From: Photobacterium pectinilyticum
Lineage (GTDB): Bacteria; Pseudomonadota; Gammaproteobacteria; Enterobacterales; Vibrionaceae
Length of the DNA: 56,451 bases
Reading direction: 5' to 3'
Assembly: GCF_024357955.1 (NCBI RefSeq)
Contig: NZ_JANEYT010000032.1
Span: forward strand, 1-56,451
Shown: positions 52,237-56,451 of the stretch, in pieces
How positions within the stretch are numbered: the first letter of the stretch is position 1
Layout of the letters: each line of letters opens with the position of its first letter
Position numbers and translations under genes: made by a program
The notes under the pieces: generated by a model
Databases searched by the model: none
Told to the model about the DNA's origin: nothing
The model's input: the letters and a program-made list of their open reading frames with translations, nothing else

Positions 52237-53451
52237 TTAGTTCGCCTGGCATCGACGGATGATCACGGCTGTTCCCATACCACCACCAATGCAAAGGGAG
52301 GCCAAGCCATAGGTCTGCTGTGAACGTTCTAGTTGGTAAATCAATGAGGTCAATATTCGGTTGCCTGAAGCACCGAGTGGGTGACCGAGGGCAATGGCAC
52401 CACCATTGAGGTTGGTGCGTGACTCGAGCCAAGATTGATCGACGCTATGCTTTTCACATAGCTCTTTCATTACCCCGAGGGCTTGTGCGGCAAATGCCTC
52501 GTTAAGCTCAAAGTATTCGATATCGGCCAGTGTCAGTTTGGCTTTATCAAGTGCATTGGCGATAGCGGGCACAGGGCCTAATCCCATCACTTTTGGTGAT
52601 AGCCCGGCTTGACCGCAGGCGATAACTTCAGCGAGAGGTGTGAGGTTGTAACGTTGAATCGCCGCTTTTGAAGCAAGGATAATGGCCGAACCACCATCAT
52701 TGATCCCCGATGCGTTACCAGCGGTTACCGTACCTTCCTTCTTGAAGGCCGGGCGAAGGGCTTGCAGTTTTTCAAAACTGGCATCCGCTTTCGGGTACTC
52801 ATCAAGGCTAACCGTATATTGCTTACGGCGGTGGGAAACATTGACTGGTTCAATTTCATCACTAAAGCCATGTTCTTTAAGCGCTGCAGTGGCTTTTTGT
52901 TGGCTGGAAAGCGCGAATTGATCTTGTTCTTCACGGCTTAATTGATGTAATTCCGCGATATTCTCTGCTGTTAGCCCCATGTGGTACTGATTGAAAACAT
53001 CAGTTAAACCATCTTTGATAATGGAGTCGTCGAGCGTTAGTTGGCCCATTTTGACGCCATCACGTATTGGGTTGGCAGAGATAAAAGGGGCCTGAGACAT
53101 GCTCTCCATACCGCAAGCAACAATGATCTCAGCGTCACCTGCTCGGATATGGCTAACGCCATCCATCACGGTTTTCATACCGGAGCCACAGATCATATTC
53201 AAGGTGTAGGCTGGGACAGTCTCAGGGATGCCGGCGAGAATAGCCGCTTGACGGCCTGGTCCCATCCCGATACCTGCACTTAATACATTTCCTGCAATTA
53301 CTTCATCAATCAGGCTTGGATCAAGGTGACATTGCTCTAGTGCGCCTTTAATCGCGGTCGCGCCTAGCTGAGGGGCTGACACGGGGGCAAGTGCGCCGTT
53401 GAAACTGCCAATAGGGGTACGTTTTGCGGCAACAATGTAAACGGGTTCCAT
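52237..53451 (-). CDS. atoB: Acetyl-CoA acetyltransferase (AtoB-type thiolase)
   Basis: The 404-residue thiolase has Cys88 in [21 protein letters not shown] and LCIGGGMGTAV. It is about as long as PhaA and very similar, but is encoded with CoA-transferase subunits, which points to acetoacetate catabolism. ATG 53451 follows AGGAAG, while the longer frame to 53487 has no ribosome binding site. It is the first gene of the operon, and its promoter lies in 53452-53650, shared with the divergent isomerase gene. Confidence 0.93.
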   Translation of the reverse strand: MEPVYIVAAKRTPIGSFNGALAPVSAPQLGATAIKGALEQCHLDPSLIDEVIAGNVLSAGIGMGPGRQAAILAGIPETVPAYTLNMICGSGMKTVMDGVSHIRAGDAEIIVACGMESMSQAPFISANPIRDGVKMGQLTLDDSIIKDGLTDVFNQYHMGLTAENIAELHQLSREEQDQFALSSQQKATAALKEHGFSDEIEPVNVSHRRKQYTVSLDEYPKADASFEKLQALRPAFKKEGTVTAGNASGINDGGSAIILASKAAIQRYNLTPLAEVIACGQAGLSPKVMGLGPVPAIANALDKAKLTLADIEYFELNEAFAAQALGVMKELCEKHSVDQSWLESRTNLNGGAIALGHPLGASGNRILTSLIYQLERSQQTYGLASLCIGGGMGTAVIIRRCQAN

Positions 53452-53650
53452 ACAACTTCCTGTTTCAGTTTGATTTGTTAACCACATCTTATGAGGGACT
53501 GGCGTTTGGGTGTTATAGACATAGATTCAAATCTGATTTGCGAAAATGCAAAAATAAGATGCGTGCTTGGTCACGTCATTTTGGCTTGAGAGTGATTAGT
53601 CTGACTGTAATTTACTTTGTCCAGTTAATTGGTCACTTGAGGGTGGAACT

Positions 53651-54544
53651 ATGAGTTATTCAATTGCATGCGCACCTTGTTGCTGGGGTGTTGAATCTTC
53701 AGACAATCCACATAATCCGAATTGGATGACGGTGTTGTCTGAAACGAGGTTAGGCCGGTTTTCCGGTACAGAGCTGGGACCTTATGGTTTTTTGCCGCTC
53801 GATGCGGATACGGTAAACACTGCGTTGTACGTTAAAGAACTTGAAATTTGCGCAGGTACTATTTTCGAACCGCTGTCCGAGCCGGGTAGTTATGAAGATA
53901 TAATCAATAAAACCAAACGGCTATGTGACTTTTTGCAGAAGGTTGGTTGCGAAAAACTGGTGGTTATCGATTGTGTCAATGACATCAGAAGCCGCTATGC
54001 GGGGATGCCCGATCAGGCCCCAAGGTTGGACGCAGAGCGTTGGGCTCACATGATGAGCACTGTTAGAGATATCGCTGAGATTGCCAAGCGTCATGAAATT
54101 AGGACGGTTGTTCATCCTCATGCTGGTGGGTATATCGAATATCAAGATGAAATAGATCTTATGTTAGCTGATTTACCGTCAGAAAATGTCGGGCTTTGTC
54201 TTGATACCGGACATTTGTATTACGCCACCATGGATCCTGCAAAGAGCCTGATTGAATACGCCGATAGGCTAGAGTATGTGCATTTTAAAGATGTAAACCA
54301 GCACAGGTTACAGCGAGCCATTAAGGATCAAGTGGGTTTTTGGCAAGCTTGTGCTGATGGTGTGATGTGCCCATTAGGTGAAGGGGCGGTGGACTATGAT
54401 GAAGTAGCCCGAGCACTTGAATCCATTGGCTACCACGGTTGGATCACAATTGAACAAGAACGCGATCCACGGCATTCCGACACCACATTACCCGATATTA
54501 AAAAGAGCCGTCAGTTCTTGGTTGAAAAAGGACTTATTCAATAA
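53651..54544 (+). CDS. IolE-like sugar phosphate isomerase/epimerase family protein (paralogue 1)
   Basis: The 297-residue AP-endonuclease-2 superfamily TIM barrel starts IACAPCCWGVESS. Visible family segments are GTELGPYGF near residue 38, HPHAGGYIEYQDEID near 157, CLDTGHLYYA near 180, VHFKDV near 212, and LGEGAVDY then TIEQERDP near the end. This layout is closest to inosose dehydratase IolE, but several residues differ, so the substrate is unknown. GAGG precedes the ATG at 53651. The next gene, 72 bp away, is a paralogue, and a permease follows. Confidence 0.78.
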   Translation: MSYSIACAPCCWGVESSDNPHNPNWMTVLSETRLGRFSGTELGPYGFLPLDADTVNTALYVKELEICAGTIFEPLSEPGSYEDIINKTKRLCDFLQKVGCEKLVVIDCVNDIRSRYAGMPDQAPRLDAERWAHMMSTVRDIAEIAKRHEIRTVVHPHAGGYIEYQDEIDLMLADLPSENVGLCLDTGHLYYATMDPAKSLIEYADRLEYVHFKDVNQHRLQRAIKDQVGFWQACADGVMCPLGEGAVDYDEVARALESIGYHGWITIEQERDPRHSDTTLPDIKKSRQFLVEKGLIQ

Positions 54545-54616
54545 GCGTTCAAATAACAACGCAGACGATCTGCCAAAGAATTATTTCAAGAAATTTGTCA
54601 TGTAGAGGATGTAATT

Positions 54617-55504
54617 ATGGCAATGAAAATAGCGTGTGCACCTTGCAGCTGGGGAGTAGAGAACTCTATACAAGGCGATAACCCTAGTTGGGGTAAAGTG
54701 CTTGTTGAAGCCCGTGAAGCTGGTTATGAGGGGATTGAACTTGGGCCTGTCGGGTATTTCCCTGAAGACCCTTCTATTCTTGCAAGTTCACTACGGATCA
54801 GAGGCATGAAAGTGTGCGCAGGGAACTTGCATGGGGACTTTAGTTGTCCTGAGTCAAAAGATGAAATTCTTGCTAACGCTCATCGCGTTGTTGAGCTGCT
54901 CGTCGCGATAGGGGTCGATAAGCTAATTATTATGGATCGCACCAATGCAGACAGGGACTCCTATGTTGGCCATGGTGTGATTGCACCGAGGCTCAAGAAA
55001 GACCAGCTGGAGGCGATGATCAATACTATTTCTGCTGTTGCGGAAATCGCAGCTAATAGAGGAATTCGGACATTATTGCACCCGAGCTCCGGTGGTTATG
55101 TTGCTTTTTCCGATGAGATTGCAACAGTTATGCATGCCATTCCGGCTGAGCGCCTTGGTTTGTGTTTAGATATCGGCCACCTGTTCATTGATGGTATGAA
55201 ACCCGAAGAGTTTATCCGCCGGTATGCGAACCGGTTAGAACATCTGCATTTGAAGGATGTTGATGGCCAGCAATTACATAATGCGATGCGTAGCCGTTGT
55301 GGGATGACAAATGCCTTTAGCCAAGGGCTAACCCGGCCACTTGGCGAGGGCAGTATCAATTTCTCAAGAGTCTTCCAAGTTTTAAAAGATATTGATTACC
55401 AAGGTTGGATTGTCGTTGAGCAAGAGCGCGCAGTGCATCAGCTAGACCATGTGAAACTGGATATGGCGAAGAGCCGTGGTTATCTAACTGAACACTGCTT
55501 GTAA
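54617..55504 (+). CDS. IolE-like sugar phosphate isomerase/epimerase family protein (paralogue 2)
   Basis: The 295-residue paralogue of the preceding gene starts IACAPCSWGVENS. It keeps GIELGPVGYF, CLDIGHLFI, LHLKDV and LGEGSINF, with VVEQERAV near the end. At the HPHAGGYIEYQDE position it reads HPSSGGYVAFSDE, so a His and a Glu of paralogue 1 become Ser and Ala. If that Glu is a metal ligand, this copy is inactive or uses different chemistry. It is followed 8 bp later by the permease gene. Confidence 0.78.
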   Translation: MAMKIACAPCSWGVENSIQGDNPSWGKVLVEAREAGYEGIELGPVGYFPEDPSILASSLRIRGMKVCAGNLHGDFSCPESKDEILANAHRVVELLVAIGVDKLIIMDRTNADRDSYVGHGVIAPRLKKDQLEAMINTISAVAEIAANRGIRTLLHPSSGGYVAFSDEIATVMHAIPAERLGLCLDIGHLFIDGMKPEEFIRRYANRLEHLHLKDVDGQQLHNAMRSRCGMTNAFSQGLTRPLGEGSINFSRVFQVLKDIDYQGWIVVEQERAVHQLDHVKLDMAKSRGYLTEHCL

Positions 55505-55512
55505 GGATTGAG

Positions 55513-56253
55513 ATGATAGTTACTGATCCTTGGTTTTATATTACTGCCGTTCCAGCTGTATTAATTTACGGGATTGGTAAAGGCGGTTTGGGCGGCGCAC
55601 TAGGGATCATTGCTGTTCCTTTGATGGCCCTAGTGGTTTCGCCAACACAAGCTGCCGCTATCTTGCTTCCTATACTTTGCGTTATGGATGCATTTGCTGT
55701 TAAGCAACACTACCGTAGTGCCGATTATTCGATTCTACGGCAGATGTTGCCAGGCTCTTTATTGGGAATATTGTTGGCTGGTTTGTTTCTCAGCGTGACA
55801 CCGGAGTCAGGGTTTAAATTATTGATTGGTGTTTTATCGCTGTTATTTAGCCTGCAATATGTGTTCGGTGGAGTTAAGCAGGACAAGAAGCCCGGTAAGG
55901 TGAGTGCATGGTTGTGGAGTAGCTTGAGTGGTTTTTCCAGCACCGCAATTCATGCCGGTGGTGGCCCAGCCAGTATTTACTTGTTACCCCTGCGGCTTGA
56001 GAAAGTGACATTGATTGCCACTATGGCAGTGTTATTTGCCATTATCAATTTAGTGAAGCTTATTCCCTATAGCCTGCTTGGGGAGTTTGATACCACTAAT
56101 TTGATGACGGCGTTAGTGCTTATGCCACTGGCTCCTATCGGGGTGCATATGGGGGTGTGGTTACTTCATCGAGTCAGTCAAGAGGTGGTTTACCGTTTAT
56201 GTTATTTGTTCTTGTTCATATCAGGGGTGAAGTTGGTTACTGATGTTCTGTAG
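55513..56253 (+). CDS. TauE/SafE-family membrane permease
   Basis: The 246-residue protein has eight predicted helices and the TauE/SafE layout with two repeated halves: an early GIGKGGLGGALGIIAVPLMAL and a later FSSTAIHAGGGPASIYLLPL. Members export or import sulfonates, organic anions or similar compounds; the cargo here is unknown. AAGGATTG precedes the ATG. It is the last gene of the isomerase cluster and is followed by a terminator, so it probably moves a product or substrate of the two IolE-like proteins. Confidence 0.85.
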   Translation: MIVTDPWFYITAVPAVLIYGIGKGGLGGALGIIAVPLMALVVSPTQAAAILLPILCVMDAFAVKQHYRSADYSILRQMLPGSLLGILLAGLFLSVTPESGFKLLIGVLSLLFSLQYVFGGVKQDKKPGKVSAWLWSSLSGFSSTAIHAGGGPASIYLLPLRLEKVTLIATMAVLFAIINLVKLIPYSLLGEFDTTNLMTALVLMPLAPIGVHMGVWLLHRVSQEVVYRLCYLFLFISGVKLVTDVL

Positions 56254-56286
56254 TGCATCGTCTTTGGATGAGCATTGTTAGATATG

Positions 56287-56316
56287 AGCCACAGTGTAAA
56301 TACACTGTGGCTTTTT
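56287..56316 (+). terminator. Terminator after the TauE/SafE gene
   Basis: AGCCACAGTGTA / TACACTGTGGCT forms a 12-bp stem with a tiny loop and a T5C tail. Confidence 0.92.
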
Positions 56317-56325
56317 CTTTATGCG

Positions 56326-56376
56326 TTATACCAACCTACATAAATATTTGATCAACTATTTATCCAGATTGGTACC
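56326..56376. repeat. MITE-like palindromic repeat, ATACCAA family (copy 3, short form)
   Basis: TTATACCAACCTACATAAATATTTGATCAA is shared with copy 2 (shown as TTATACCAACCTACAT), and the right end is TTATCCAGATTGGTA. The interior is much shorter than in copies 1 and 2. Confidence 0.7.
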
Positions 56377-56451
56377 CGAATTCAACTGCGAAGTGCGACA
56401 CTCTCCAATATCAAGCAGCCAATGCCATTTCTTTAAAGACAATCGCTGGCT

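Noticed and set aside
1..56451. tRNA, rRNA, prophage, insertion sequence or CRISPR content
   Set aside because: I saw no cloverleaf-like tRNA, rRNA stretch, integrase, transposase or regular repeat-spacer array in any part of the window.

Overview
The window looks like chromosomal DNA of a Vibrionaceae bacterium (Vibrio, Photobacterium, Grimontia or a close relative). The grounds are the phaB-phaA-phaP-phaC gene order, the OmpA, SstT, Lpp and PqiABC proteins, a GGA-rich CsrB-type RNA, and short palindromic ATACCAA and ATACCCAAG elements between genes. The placement is inferred from protein resemblance, not from a marker gene. I see no rRNA, tRNA, CRISPR array, prophage or insertion sequence.

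Layout. 0-12 kb holds core and small genes: a YgjV-type membrane protein, a U32 peptidase/hydroxylase of the RlhA type, a four-helix membrane protein with a coiled coil, a hot-dog thioesterase, Lpp, a TldD/PmbA protease pair and a YeiR-type zinc GTPase. 12-18.6 kb is a phenylalanine/tyrosine catabolic region. phhA-phhB (+) faces hmgA-fah-maiA-acetoacetyl-CoA synthetase (-) across a shared control region with TyrR-box-like dyads. No 4-hydroxyphenylpyruvate dioxygenase gene is present. 18.8-23.7 kb has pqiABC and a mak-type ROK kinase. 24-28.4 kb has a porin, a small PstS-like periplasmic protein and a divergent hybrid histidine kinase. 28.6-29.0 kb is a CsrB-family RNA with an upstream GacA/VarA-type box. 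29-38.6 kb holds an MFS transporter, a candidate sigma-54-driven small RNA, a periplasmic ATP-dependent DNA ligase, a PTS-IIC-like permease, a coiled-coil protein, a cupin, a FAD oxidoreductase, OmpA and SstT. 38.9-45.9 kb is a six-gene MoxR/DUF58/DUF4381/BatA/BatB/BatD operon with overlapping genes. 46-50.8 kb is the polyhydroxybutyrate operon phaBAPC. 50.9-53.5 kb is atoA-atoD-atoB in the opposite orientation. 53.6-56.3 kb has two tandem IolE-like TIM-barrel proteins and a TauE/SafE permease.

How it fits together. Acetoacetate and acetoacetyl-CoA connect much of the window. Tyrosine breakdown by HmgA, MaiA and Fah ends in fumarate plus acetoacetate. Acetoacetyl-CoA synthetase and the AtoDA CoA-transferase activate acetoacetate, AtoB and PhaA interconvert it with acetyl-CoA, and PhaB-PhaC store it as polyester.

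The most interesting non-coding signals are four. (1) A GG-N10-GC sigma-54-type element with an NtrC-like dyad about 100 bp upstream lies ahead of phaB, and a 21-codon leader ORF with a strong ribosome binding site follows it. (2) A second sigma-54-type element ends about 130 bp later in a strong terminator with no convincing gene between, which suggests a new small RNA. (3) A terminator-like hairpin between phaP and phaC probably sets their expression ratio. (4) The CsrB-type RNA. The IolE-like pair plus exporter is the least explained enzymatic module.
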